64,000 nt of DNA from positions 4,836,001-4,900,000 of the forward strand of contig NZ_JBFOHP010000002.1 of the NCBI RefSeq assembly GCF_040907265.1. Reading direction: 5' to 3'. Within the stretch, counting starts at the first letter, position 1. Every line of letters begins with the position of its first letter. Source of the DNA: Streptomyces sclerotialus (GTDB lineage Bacteria > Actinomycetota > Actinomycetes > Streptomycetales > Streptomycetaceae). Below are positions 52,506 to 60,468 of this stretch, piece by piece. The notes below the pieces were generated by a model. That model was given only the letters and a program-made list of their open reading frames with translations, had not been told where the DNA came from and did no database searches. Both the position numbers and the translations under genes were made by a program.

Positions 52506-53978
52506 ATGCCCACCCCGGCCACCACCCAGGCCGACGCCGATTCCCCGTCCGGCGCCACGCCCGAGCCCAAGAACGGTCTCGACCGGTTCTTCCAGATCTC
52601 CGCACGCCGCTCCACGGTCTCCCGTGAGCTGCGCGGCGGCCTGGCCACCTTCTTCGCGATGGCCTACATCGTGATCCTGAACCCGATCATCCTGGCCGGC
52701 GGTCAGGACATGAACGGGCACCACCTGGACAACGCCCAGCTGGTCACCGCCACCGCGCTGGTCGCGGGCGTGACCACCGTCCTGATGGGCGTCGTCGGCA
52801 ACGTCCCGATCGCGCTCGCCGCCGGACTGGGCATCAACGCGCTGGTCTCGCTCCAGCTCGCGCCCAAGATGACCTGGCCGGACGCGATGGGCATGGTCGT
52901 CTGGGCCGGCATCGTGCTGATGATCCTGGTCGCCTCGGGCCTGCGGCAGCGCGTCATGGACGCCATCCCCAACGGGCTGCGCCGGGCCATCGCCATCGGC
53001 ATCGGCCTCTTCATCAGCCTGGTCGGCCTGGTCGACTCGGGCTTCGTCAGCCGCAACCCGGACTCCGCGCACACCACCGTGCCGCTCGCCCTGGGCACCG
53101 GCGGCCAGCTCCAGGGCTGGCCGGTGCTGGTGTTCGTGCTCGGCCTGGCGCTGATGTTCGTGCTGACCGTCCGGAAGGTCAAGGGCGCGATCCTCATCGG
53201 GATCGTCGTCATGGCCGTCGTCGCGATCGTCATCAACACCGTCGCGGACCTGCCGGACAGCGCCTGGGGCCTGGCCGTGCCGAAGATCCCGGACGCGCTG
53301 GTGGGCACCCCCGACTTCGGCCTGGTCGGTCAGATCAGCCTCTTCGGCGGCTTCCAGAAGGTCGGCATCCTCACCGGCTGCCTCTTCGTCTTCACCGTGC
53401 TGCTCTCCGGCTTCTTCGACGCGATGGGCACGATCATCGGCGTCGGCGAGGAGTCCGGCCTGGCCGACAAGAACGGCCAGCTGCCGCGCATGGGCCGGAT
53501 CCTGATGATGGACGGCATCGGCGTCGCGGGCGGAGGCCTCGGTTCCTGCTCGGCCAACACGTGCTTTGTTGAATCCACCGCGGGCGTCGGCGAGGGTGCC
53601 CGTACGGGCCTGGCGAACGTCGTGACCGGCGGACTCTTCCTGCTCACGCTGGTCTTCACCCCGCTCGCCACGGTCGTGCCGTCGCAGGCCGCCACGCCCG
53701 CCCTGCTCGTCGTCGGCTTCCTGATCATGGCGTCCAACGTCCGCGAGATCGACTGGAGCGACTTCACCGTCGGCATCCCGGCGTTCCTGACGATCGTCTC
53801 GATGCCGTTCACGTACAGCATCACCACCGGCATCGGCGTCGGTGTCCTGGCCTTCATCCTGCTGCGCGCCGCGACCGGCCGCTTCCGGCAGGTCCCGTGG
53901 CTGCTGAACGTCGTCGGGCTCTGCTTCCTGGTCTACTTCCTGCTCAACCCGATCGAGCAGGCGCTCGGCCTGAAGTAG
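52506..53978 (+). CDS. NCS2-family purine (guanine/hypoxanthine-type) permease
   Basis: A 490-residue proton symporter of the AzgA/PbuG branch of NCS2. It has a cytoplasmic lead to residue 30 (GLDRFFQISARRSTVSREL), then about thirteen membrane segments. Signatures are GLATFFAMAYIVILNP, the substrate motif GLGINALVSLQL, LLSGFFDAMGTIIGVGEESG, and the conserved CSANTCFVESTAGVGEGARTG split over two loops. The family takes up guanine, hypoxanthine or adenine. It is monocistronic, ending in a short gap before the ribbon-helix-helix gene. Confidence 0.93.
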   Translation: MPTPATTQADADSPSGATPEPKNGLDRFFQISARRSTVSRELRGGLATFFAMAYIVILNPIILAGGQDMNGHHLDNAQLVTATALVAGVTTVLMGVVGNVPIALAAGLGINALVSLQLAPKMTWPDAMGMVVWAGIVLMILVASGLRQRVMDAIPNGLRRAIAIGIGLFISLVGLVDSGFVSRNPDSAHTTVPLALGTGGQLQGWPVLVFVLGLALMFVLTVRKVKGAILIGIVVMAVVAIVINTVADLPDSAWGLAVPKIPDALVGTPDFGLVGQISLFGGFQKVGILTGCLFVFTVLLSGFFDAMGTIIGVGEESGLADKNGQLPRMGRILMMDGIGVAGGGLGSCSANTCFVESTAGVGEGARTGLANVVTGGLFLLTLVFTPLATVVPSQAATPALLVVGFLIMASNVREIDWSDFTVGIPAFLTIVSMPFTYSITTGIGVGVLAFILLRAATGRFRQVPWLLNVVGLCFLVYFLLNPIEQALGLK

Positions 53979-54002
53979 TCACCGGTTTCCCCGGCCGTAC
54001 CG

Positions 54003-54021
54003 GCGGAGCCAACAACTCCGC
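54003..54021. terminator. Short stem-loop between converging genes
   Basis: GCGGAG-N7-CTCCGC lies between the permease stop and the stop of the converging ribbon-helix-helix gene. The stem is only six bases, so the terminator call is tentative. Confidence 0.4.
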
Positions 54022-54209
54022 TATATCGGCGGAGCGGCGTAGAACCGTTCCGTCTCCTCGACCGACGTCTTGAAGCGTTCGTCGAAGTCCTCGCGCATGA
54101 GCGTCCGGATCACGTAATCCTGGACGCTCATGCCGCGTTTGGCCGCGTGCTGTCCGATGCGCTCCAGCAGCTCACCGTCGACGCGCAGGCTGAGCACTCT
54201 CGATCCCAT
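54021..54209 (-). CDS. Ribbon-helix-helix (Arc/CopG-like) DNA-binding protein
   Basis: A 62-residue protein: the beta strand RVLSLRVDGELLERIGQHA, then KRGMSVQDYVIRTLMRE forming two helices, i.e. the ribbon-helix-helix fold used by Arc, CopG and many antitoxins. A short acidic C-terminus follows (DERFKTSVEETERFYAAPPI). No toxin gene is next to it, so it may be a stand-alone repressor. Divergent from the MarR gene across 131 bp. Confidence 0.85.
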   Translation of the reverse strand: MGSRVLSLRVDGELLERIGQHAAKRGMSVQDYVIRTLMREDFDERFKTSVEETERFYAAPPI

Positions 54210-54309
54210 GCGGTCAACGTTCCACGTCCGGCCCGTTCTGGCGCGTCACTTTCCGCCACCCTCTCACTCATTTGGGTGATGCATGCAGTCCGGCGTTCTC
54301 CGACTTTCT

Positions 54310-54335
54310 TTAGCGAGAGTAATGAGTTACGCTAA
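54310..54335. promoter_or_regulatory. MarR operator overlapping a leaderless promoter
   Basis: TTAGCG-N14-CGCTAA is a perfect dyad with an inner GTAA-N4-TTAC, ending 5 bp before the MarR ATG. TACGCT (54328-54333) is a good -10 element placed so that transcription would begin at or near the ATG. This fits a leaderless, self-repressed gene. Confidence 0.65.
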
Positions 54336-54340
54336 CAAAC

Positions 54341-54778
54341 ATGCCGGAACTGTCCCTCGGCGACGACGCTGCCGCCGTGAACGCGCTGCGGTCCGCCGTC
54401 ATGCGCCTGTCCCGCCGGATCAAGCACCAGCGGGTCGACGAATCGCTGAGCCCTACCGAGATGTCGGTACTGGGCACCCTCGCGCGCTGCGGCACGGCCA
54501 CCCCCGGTGAGCTGGCCCGCAAGGAGCACGTCCAGCCGCCGTCGATGACCCGCATCGTCGCGATGCTCGAAGCCAAGGGGCTGGTCCGGCTGGAGCCGCA
54601 CCCCGACGACCGGCGCCAGAAGGTCGTCACCCAGACCGAGCAGGCGGAGGAGATGCTCGAGGAGAGCCGCCGCAAGCGCAACGTCTGGCTGGCCGATCTG
54701 GCCTCGGGCCTGGACGAGGAGGAGTGGGAGGCGCTGCGCGCCGCCGCGCCCGTACTGGAGAAGCTCGCGCACCTGTAG
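54341..54778 (+). CDS. MarR-family transcriptional regulator
   Basis: A 145-residue winged-helix regulator. It has LSPTEMSVLGTLARCGTATP, the recognition region HVQPPSMTRIVAMLEAKGL, and the wing EPHPDDRRQKVVTQT with the conserved Asp-Arg pair. No Shine-Dalgarno precedes ATG 54341, and a dyad abuts it, so a leaderless, autoregulated mRNA is likely. The MFS gene follows 97 bp downstream and is its probable target. Confidence 0.93.
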   Translation: MPELSLGDDAAAVNALRSAVMRLSRRIKHQRVDESLSPTEMSVLGTLARCGTATPGELARKEHVQPPSMTRIVAMLEAKGLVRLEPHPDDRRQKVVTQTEQAEEMLEESRRKRNVWLADLASGLDEEEWEALRAAAPVLEKLAHL

Positions 54779-54875
54779 CGCGCGAGCGCCGGGCCGAGCA
54801 GGACGAGTCGCAGCAGCCGGAGCCACCTGTGTAACCGCGATACGAAGCCACCGACCGCCGAGGAGGCGAACCCAC

Positions 54876-56282
54876 TTGAGTACGGGATCCGGAACAGATT
54901 CCGCCCCCGCACCTGACTACGACAACGACCGCGGGACCGGCGCTGCCCCCGCCCCCGCGGAACCCGTCGCGGCTGCCGCCAAGCCGCGCAAGGGCACCTT
55001 CAGCTCACTGCGCAACCGTAACTACCGCCTCTTCGCCACCGGCCAGGTCGTCTCCAACACCGGTACCTGGATGCAGCGCATCGCCCAGGACTGGCTGGTG
55101 CTGAGCCTGACCGGCTCCTCCGCCGCGGTCGGCATCACCACCGCGCTCCAGTTCCTCCCCATGCTGCTCTTCGGGCTGTACGGCGGCGTGATCGCCGACC
55201 GGCTGCCCAAGCGCAAGCTGCTGCTGCTCACCCAGGCCGCGATGGGCCTCACGGGACTTGCCCTCGCGGTGCTCACCCTCACCGGCAGCGTCCAGGTGTG
55301 GCACGTCTACCTCGTCGCCTTCCTGCTCGGCCTGGTCACCGTGGTCGACAACCCGGCCCGGCAGTCGTTCGTCTCCGAGATGGTCGGCCCCGACGACCTG
55401 CGCAACGCCGTCAGCCTGAACTCCGCGAACTTCCAGTCGGCCCGGCTGGTCGGCCCCGCCGTCGCCGGCGTACTGATCACCGCCGTCGGCAGCGGCTGGG
55501 CGTTCATGCTCAACGGCCTGTCCTTCATCGCGCCGATCATCGGCCTGCTGATGATGCGCCCCGCCGAGCTGTACCCGGGCAAGGTCGTGCCGCGCGGCAA
55601 GGGCCAGCTCCGCGAGGGCCTGCGCTACGTCGCCGGCCGCCCGGACCTGATCTGGCCGATCGTCCTGGTCGGCTTCATCGGCACCTTCGGCTTCAACTTC
55701 CCGATCTGGCTGACCGCCTTCGTCGACAAGGTCTACCACTCGGGCGCCGGCACGTACGGCCTGCTCAACACGCTCATGGCGGCCGGTTCGCTGGCCGGTG
55801 CGCTGCTCGCGGCCCGGCGCGGCACGTCCCGCCTCCGCCTGCTGGTGGGCGCAGCGCTCCTCTTCGGCGTCCTGGAGATCGCCGCGTCCCTCGCCCCGAC
55901 CTTCTGGCTGTACGCGGTCCTCCTGGTCCCGATCGGCATGTGCGGCCTGACGATCAACGTCACCGCCAACTCCAGCGTCCAGCTGGCCACCGACCCCGCC
56001 ATGCGCGGCCGCGTGATGAGCCTGTTCATGATGGTCTTCATGGGCGGCACCCCGCTGGGCGCCCCGCTCGTCGGCTGGGTCACGGACGCGTACGGCGCCC
56101 GGATCGGCTTCCTCACCGGCGGCGCGATTTCCGCCTTGGCGGCGGTGGGCGTCGGCCTCTTCCTGGCCCGCGCCGGCGGCCTTCGCCTGAAGATCGACCT
56201 CCGCCGCGGCCACCAGCACGTCGCGCTCGTCCCGCGCGACGGAGCCGGCGCTCGGCGGGACCGGGTGGCTGCCGCGGCCTGA
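54876..56282 (+). CDS. MFS transporter paired with MarR regulator
   Basis: A 468-residue enterobactin-exporter-like (EntS/DHA3) MFS protein. After a disordered lead of 40 residues come NRNYRLFATGQVVSNTGTWM and QRIAQDWLVLSLTGSSAAVG, the motif A-like GGVIADRLPKRKLLL, and DNPARQSFVSEMVGPDDL, all typical of the DHA3 group. The last 40 residues are cytosolic and basic. The start is TTG 54876, with AGGAGG nine bases upstream, a clear case of a rare start codon set by the ribosome-binding site. Likely exports a drug or siderophore under MarR control. Confidence 0.92.
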   Translation: MSTGSGTDSAPAPDYDNDRGTGAAPAPAEPVAAAAKPRKGTFSSLRNRNYRLFATGQVVSNTGTWMQRIAQDWLVLSLTGSSAAVGITTALQFLPMLLFGLYGGVIADRLPKRKLLLLTQAAMGLTGLALAVLTLTGSVQVWHVYLVAFLLGLVTVVDNPARQSFVSEMVGPDDLRNAVSLNSANFQSARLVGPAVAGVLITAVGSGWAFMLNGLSFIAPIIGLLMMRPAELYPGKVVPRGKGQLREGLRYVAGRPDLIWPIVLVGFIGTFGFNFPIWLTAFVDKVYHSGAGTYGLLNTLMAAGSLAGALLAARRGTSRLRLLVGAALLFGVLEIAASLAPTFWLYAVLLVPIGMCGLTINVTANSSVQLATDPAMRGRVMSLFMMVFMGGTPLGAPLVGWVTDAYGARIGFLTGGAISALAAVGVGLFLARAGGLRLKIDLRRGHQHVALVPRDGAGARRDRVAAAA

Positions 56283-56315
56283 GCGTTGCCGTCTGCGGAC
56301 GCGTCGTGGTTGCTC

Positions 56316-56357
56316 GCGCTGTTCCCCGCGCCCCCGAAGGGCCGCGGGGAACAGCGC
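56316..56357 (+). terminator. Strong hairpin after the MFS gene
   Basis: Perfect 15-bp arms (GCGCTGTTCCCCGCG and its complement) enclose an inner CCC-GAA-GGG stem. This GTTCCCCGCG-type hairpin recurs as terminator in many Streptomyces genomes. Confidence 0.88.
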
Positions 56358-56396
56358 GATCGGCTCCAGCGGCGCTGCGCGCGCGAAAATGACCGC

Positions 56397-56969
56397 ATGA
56401 GACTCTTCGCAGCGGTCCTGCCGCCACAGGAGGCGATCGACGAGCTGGCAGCGGAGGTGAAGGTCCTCCGTCGGCTGCCCGGCGCTGAGCGCCTCCGCTG
56501 GACCGGCCATGAGGGCTGGCACTTCACGCTCGCCTTCTACGGGGAGGTGGCCGAGGATCTCCTCCCCGAGCTGCACACCCGGCTGGCCCGCGCGGCCCAC
56601 CGCCACCGCCCGTTCCCGCTGCGGATACGCGGCGGCGGCCGGTTCGACCACAAGGTGCTGTGGGCGGGCGCGGCGGGCGGCCTGGACCCGATGCGGCACC
56701 TGGCCGACTCCGCGGGGGCCGCGGCCCGCCGGACCGGCGTGGACATGGGCGGGCACCGCCGGTACACCCCGCATCTGACCCTCGCCCGCGCCCGGGGCAG
56801 CGAGGCCCGCGTGGACCTCACCGCCTTCGCCGACGCGCTCGCGGAGTACGAGAGCGAGGAGTGGACCGTGACCGACCTGGCCCTCGTCCGCAGCAACCTC
56901 CCCGCCTCCGGCGTCCCCGGCGAACAGCCCCGCTACGAGACGGTGGCGTCCTGGCCGCTGGGCCACTGA
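56397..56969 (+). CDS. thpR: RNA 2',3'-cyclic phosphodiesterase / 2'-5' RNA ligase family
   Basis: A 190-residue LigT-fold protein with both HxTx catalytic motifs: HFTLAF (about residues 42-47) and HLTLAR (about 123-128). It starts MRLFAAVLPPQEAIDELA. It acts on 2',3'-cyclic phosphates or 2'-5' RNA links; the cellular role in bacteria is unclear. ATG 56397 is the family start. It stands between a terminator and the 28-residue peptide gene. Confidence 0.93.
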   Translation: MRLFAAVLPPQEAIDELAAEVKVLRRLPGAERLRWTGHEGWHFTLAFYGEVAEDLLPELHTRLARAAHRHRPFPLRIRGGGRFDHKVLWAGAAGGLDPMRHLADSAGAAARRTGVDMGGHRRYTPHLTLARARGSEARVDLTAFADALAEYESEEWTVTDLALVRSNLPASGVPGEQPRYETVASWPLGH

Positions 56970-57051
56970 GCGCGGCGGGCAGCGGGGCGGACACCGGACG
57001 GACGCCGGTACTGGCTGCGGGCCCGACCGGCCGTCCGGTTACGCTCGAAGG

Positions 57052-57138
57052 GTGGACCCCAAGACCCGTAACCGGATCATGTCCGGCCTGCTCGCCGTGC
57101 TGCTGATCGTCGTCGTCGTGGCGGCCGCCCTCCAGTGA
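57052..57138 (+). CDS. 28-residue single-helix membrane peptide
   Basis: GTG 57052 opens a 29-codon frame: seven polar residues (VDPKTRN), then RIMSGLLAVLLIVVVVAAAL and a final Gln. It has the form of a type-I-like bacterial membrane miniprotein, with one helix of about 20 residues. The ribosome-binding site is weak (GAAGG). I have a vague memory of similar unannotated peptides after thpR in other Streptomyces. Confidence 0.5.
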   Translation: MDPKTRNRIMSGLLAVLLIVVVVAAALQ

Positions 57139-57182
57139 GCCCGCAGTGACCTCACGCCGGGCGGCCGCCGCCTCCTGACCGC

Positions 57183-58181
57183 CTACCAGGCGAAGGCTTC
57201 CGGCGACGGCCCCGGCCCCGGGAAGATCTCGTCCAGCGACCGCAGCAGCTCGTCCGGCAGCGTCAGCTCCACCGCCCGCAGCGCCGACGCGAGCTGGTCC
57301 GTCGTACGCGGCCCCACGATCGGTCCGGTCACGCCGGGCCGTGTCAGCAGCCACGCCAGCGCGACCTCGCCCGGCTCCAGCCCGTACTTGTCCACGACGT
57401 CCTCGTACGCCTGGATCTGCGCCCGCGCGGTGGGGTCGGCGAGTGTGTCGGCGGCCCGCCCGGAGGCGGTGCGGCCACCGCCGCCTTCGCGCTCCTTGCG
57501 GATGGCGCCGCCCAGCAGCCCGCCGTGCAGCGGCGACCACGGGATCACGCCGAGCCCGTAGCCCTCGGCCGCCGGGATGACCTCCATCTCGGCCCGCCGC
57601 TCGGCGAGGTTGTAGAGACACTGCTCGCTGACCAGCCCGTACGAGCCGCGGCGCGCGGCGGTCTCGTTGGCCTGCGCGATGTGCCAGCCCGCGTGGTTCG
57701 AGGACCCCGCGTACAGGATCTTGCCCTGCTGCACGAGGACGTCGATCGCCTGCCAGATCTCATCCCAGGGCGTGTTCCGGTCCACGTGGTGGAACTGGTA
57801 CAGATCGATGTAGTCCGTCCCCAGCCGCTTGAGGCTGGCGTCCACGGCCCGCCGGATGTTCACCGCGGACAGCTTGTCGTGGTTCGGCCAGACGGTGTCG
57901 CCGTCCGGCCCCATGTTCCCGTAGACCTTGGTCGCCAGCACGACCTTGTCGCGCCGGCCCCCGCCCTTGGCGAACCAGGACCCGACGATCTCCTCGGTAC
58001 GGCCCTTGTTCTCACCCCAGCCGTACACATTGGCCGTGTCGAAGAAGTTGACCCCCGCGCCCAGCGCGGCGTCCATGATCGTGTGACTGTCGGCCTCGTC
58101 GGTCTGCGGCCCGAAATTCATCGTCCCGAGCACGAGTCGGCTGACCTTGAGCCCGGTACGTCCTAGCTGCGTGTACTCCAT
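57183..58181 (-). CDS. Aldo/keto reductase
   Basis: A 332-residue NADPH-dependent AKR of the potassium-channel-beta-like/YhdN group. It starts MEYTQLGRTGLKVSRLVLG. Catalytic residues are visible in FFDTANVYGWGENK (Asp, Tyr), VVLATKVYG (Lys) and YQFHHVDR (His). The cofactor site is PIVGPRTTDQLASAL. ATG 58181 lies inside the end of the DUF397 gene (19-bp overlap) with GAGGGG four bases before it, so it is translated with cassette 2. Its metabolic substrate is unknown. Confidence 0.93.
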   Translation of the reverse strand: MEYTQLGRTGLKVSRLVLGTMNFGPQTDEADSHTIMDAALGAGVNFFDTANVYGWGENKGRTEEIVGSWFAKGGGRRDKVVLATKVYGNMGPDGDTVWPNHDKLSAVNIRRAVDASLKRLGTDYIDLYQFHHVDRNTPWDEIWQAIDVLVQQGKILYAGSSNHAGWHIAQANETAARRGSYGLVSEQCLYNLAERRAEMEVIPAAEGYGLGVIPWSPLHGGLLGGAIRKEREGGGGRTASGRAADTLADPTARAQIQAYEDVVDKYGLEPGEVALAWLLTRPGVTGPIVGPRTTDQLASALRAVELTLPDELLRSLDEIFPGPGPSPEAFAW

Positions 58182-58381
58182 GACCCCTCAGCCAACGCCT
58201 TGGAGCGCACTCGAATCAAGGTCGTGAACCTGTTCCAGGTGTCGGCCGACGCGGTGATCGCGGGCCGCGATATGTCTTTCGAGTCCCGGACGTGGACGCA
58301 GGTGGTAGCGACGGCGACCTGCACGCACGCGCCCTGGTCGCCGCTGTAGCTGCTCTTGTGCCAGTTCAGGTCGGTGCTCAT
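58163..58381 (-). CDS. DUF397 protein a, Scr1 cassette 2
   Basis: A 72-residue DUF397 protein: LNWHKSSYSGDQGACVQVAV, then VHVRDSKDISRPAITASADTW and FTTLIRVRSKALAEGSW. It carries Ala where most members have Asp before the conserved Cys (GACVQV). Its start overlaps the stop of the second DUF397 gene by four bases (ATGA), and its end overlaps the reductase gene, forming a tightly coupled four-gene run. Confidence 0.9.
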   Translation of the reverse strand: MSTDLNWHKSSYSGDQGACVQVAVATTCVHVRDSKDISRPAITASADTWNRFTTLIRVRSKALAEGSWSTRS

Positions 58382-58572
58382 GGAGCCTCTGCCACCTGTC
58401 CGGTACGCGTGAGGAACGCGGTCCAGGCGCTGGGGGAGAAGGTGATCGCGGGCCGGGCTATGTCCTTGGAGTCCCGGATGTGGACGAGGACGGGGGTGAC
58501 GGCAACCTCGACGCAGTCGCCGCCTTGGGGGCCGCTGTGGGAGGACTTCGTCCATTGCAGGTCAGACGTCAT
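58378..58572 (-). CDS. DUF397 protein b, Scr1 cassette 2
   Basis: A 64-residue DUF397 protein with the standard pattern LQWTKSSHSGPQGGDCVEVA, VHIRDSKDIARPAITFSPS and WTAFLTRT. Both of its ends overlap neighbours by four bases (ATGA), with the regulator before and the first-listed DUF397 after. Two non-identical DUF397 genes behind one regulator suggest a local duplication. Confidence 0.9.
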   Translation of the reverse strand: MTSDLQWTKSSHSGPQGGDCVEVAVTPVLVHIRDSKDIARPAITFSPSAWTAFLTRTGQVAEAP

Positions 58573-59381
58573 AGTTCCCGTACCACCTGTTCGATGAGGT
58601 CGGTGGACTCTTCGGGGCCGAGAGCCTGTGCCCGCAGAATGCCATACTTGCCGAACAAGTTCCCTAGCTCGGGCTGTTCGGCGACGAAGTAGCTTCCGCT
58701 TTGGCCTTCCACGTACGCCAACTGCCGGTGGTCCGAGGTGTACAGCAGCACCATGGGGCCGTCGAGGCCGGCGTGGGTCTGGCGGTCCGGTGGCATCACC
58801 TGGACCTGGACGTGCCGGAGCTTCGCGACTTCCAGTACGTGTCGCAACTGTTCCTTGAGCACCTGGGGGCCGCCGATGGGGCGGGTGAGCGTGCTCATCT
58901 CCAGGATGAAGGCCAGGTCCGGCGCCGGCTTGCGTTGCAGGAGCCGCTGGCGTGCGAGCCGGGTGGTCACCCGAGCTTCGATCTGCTCGTCGTCCAGTGC
59001 TGGATAGTGGCAGCCGAAGAGCCCCCGGGCGTACGCCTCGGTCTGGAGCAGCCCGGGGATCACCAGTGGCATGTACGAGTGCAGGGCCAGGCATCTCGCC
59101 TCCTCGTCGGCGAACTCCTCGAACCAGTAGGGCATTCGGCTGACGTGCAGCTCCACAGCCGCTGCCAGAAGTGCACCCCGTGCACCCACCGCCTCGTCCG
59201 CCCGGGGGACGAACTTTCCCTTCGGCGGGCGGTCGCCCCGTTCCACCATCGCTACCTGGGACTTGGAGAACTCGATCCGTCTGCCCAGGGCTTCCTGGGT
59301 CAGGCCGGCCTGCTCCCGGTGGAAGCGCAGCATGGCGCCGAACATCCTCGTGTTGCCGGAGCCGTGTCCACTCCTGTTCAC
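58569..59381 (-). CDS. Scr1/WhiJ-type XRE regulator, cassette 2
   Basis: A 270-residue regulator with an XRE helix-turn-helix (LRFHREQAGLTQEALGRRI and SKSQVAMVERGDRPP) and a DUF5753 domain (VIPGLLQTEAYARGLF, EMSTLTRPIGGPQVLKEQ). GTG 59381 was preferred for its GGGGAGG five bases upstream; GTG 59402 has only GAGG. It shares architecture but only moderate sequence with cassette 1, so the two are paralogues, not a recent duplication. Its stop overlaps the DUF397 start by four bases. Confidence 0.92.
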   Translation of the reverse strand: MNRSGHGSGNTRMFGAMLRFHREQAGLTQEALGRRIEFSKSQVAMVERGDRPPKGKFVPRADEAVGARGALLAAAVELHVSRMPYWFEEFADEEARCLALHSYMPLVIPGLLQTEAYARGLFGCHYPALDDEQIEARVTTRLARQRLLQRKPAPDLAFILEMSTLTRPIGGPQVLKEQLRHVLEVAKLRHVQVQVMPPDRQTHAGLDGPMVLLYTSDHRQLAYVEGQSGSYFVAEQPELGNLFGKYGILRAQALGPEESTDLIEQVVREL

Positions 59382-59465
59382 AGCACCCTCCCCTTCGTTC
59401 ACGACGCCTCACGGCCGTCGTGTGGCACTGGTCACAGTCAATCCGCGAGCGCAACGCTTCGGGGC

Positions 59466-59885
59466 ATGAACCTTGGAATCTCACCCGATCTCGTACCGGC
59501 CTGGGTGCCCGCGTCAGGGCATGCGCTGCGGCTCGTCGGGGTGCACTTCGACGCCGTCCGGATCGGCGACTTCTTCGGCGAGCAAGTGGCGTACGAACTG
59601 ATGCAGTTCACGGACTTCCGGGCGGGGCCGATCGTGCGGGACGCGACCCGGGGCCGGAACTCCTACTTCCTGCTGCCGCCGCGCACCGCCGCGGCATACG
59701 CGTGGCCGGTGGGAGCCGAGGTGGTGGGGCGCGGCGGGCGGCACGCGGCGTTCGTCGGGGTGCCTGCGTTGTACGGGGACACCTGGCCGCTCGACTGGCG
59801 GTCCCTGCCGTGCGCCGAAGCGCCCTTCGTGGAGCCTGAGTTGTTGCAGGAGATGGCCGTGCGGGTGGTGGCCGGGTCGGCCTAG
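59466..59885 (+). CDS. Hypothetical protein divergent from cassette 2
   Basis: A 139-residue protein (MNLGISPDLVPAWVPASG onward). HALRLVGVHFDAVRI, GRNSYFLLPPRTAAAYAWP and WPLDWRSLPC stand out. The YFLLPP...W pattern recalls, weakly, the N-terminal part of bifunctional primase/polymerase-like proteins that often neighbour Scr1 genes. I would not assign an activity. ATG 59466 follows GCTTCGGGGC. It is divergent from the regulator and probably belongs to the cassette. Confidence 0.7.
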   Translation: MNLGISPDLVPAWVPASGHALRLVGVHFDAVRIGDFFGEQVAYELMQFTDFRAGPIVRDATRGRNSYFLLPPRTAAAYAWPVGAEVVGRGGRHAAFVGVPALYGDTWPLDWRSLPCAEAPFVEPELLQEMAVRVVAGSA

Positions 59886-59984
59886 GTCGCGTCTCCACGG
59901 ACGTCGGCCTTGATCTCAAGTTGACTTGAGGTCGTAGCGTCGGTGAGGTCAGCACACAGGGGCTCCGAATCGGGGGACGCAATC

Positions 59985-60455
59985 ATGGCCACTATTCCCG
60001 GGCGCTATCGCTACGCCGCAGTACCGCACATCATGATCGACGGGGCCGCCGAGGCGATGGCCTTCTACGAGGCCGCGTTCGGGGCCGAGGAGGTCATGCG
60101 CATCGCTCACCCCGACGGCCGCGTCCTGCACGCCGAGATCAGGATCCAGGATTCGGTGCTCATGGTCGGCGACGGGGGCGGCGGCTTCCTCACCCCGCGG
60201 ACGGCGGGTGGCACGACGGTGGGTCTGCACGTGTACGTCGAGGACGTCGACACGCTGTACCGCCGGGCCGTCGCGGCCGGTGCGGAGTCGCTCCAGCCGC
60301 CCACCGACATGTTCTACGGGGACCGGACCGTCATGCTGAGGGACCCCTTCGGGCACGTGTGGGTCTTCCTGACCCAGGTCGAGGACCTGTCGCCGGAGGA
60401 GGTCGCCCGGCGCGGCAACGAACTGCTCCGGGGGCAGGCGCCCTCGGCCGGGTGA
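59985..60455 (+). CDS. VOC-family (PhnB-like) protein
   Basis: A 156-residue glyoxalase/vicinal-oxygen-chelate protein with two beta-alpha-beta-beta-beta units. It has VPHIMIDGAAEAMAFYEAAF, HAEIRIQDSVLMVGD, GLHVYVEDVDTLYRRAV and MLRDPFGHVWVFLT. The SLQPPTDMFYGDR loop is characteristic of the PhnB/YnaD-like subgroup, whose substrates are mostly unknown. ATG 59985 is the first in frame with this start (MATIPGRYRY). It ends 13 bp before the converging GDSL gene. Confidence 0.9.
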   Translation: MATIPGRYRYAAVPHIMIDGAAEAMAFYEAAFGAEEVMRIAHPDGRVLHAEIRIQDSVLMVGDGGGGFLTPRTAGGTTVGLHVYVEDVDTLYRRAVAAGAESLQPPTDMFYGDRTVMLRDPFGHVWVFLTQVEDLSPEEVARRGNELLRGQAPSAG

Positions 60456-60468
60456 GCGATGCGCCAGG

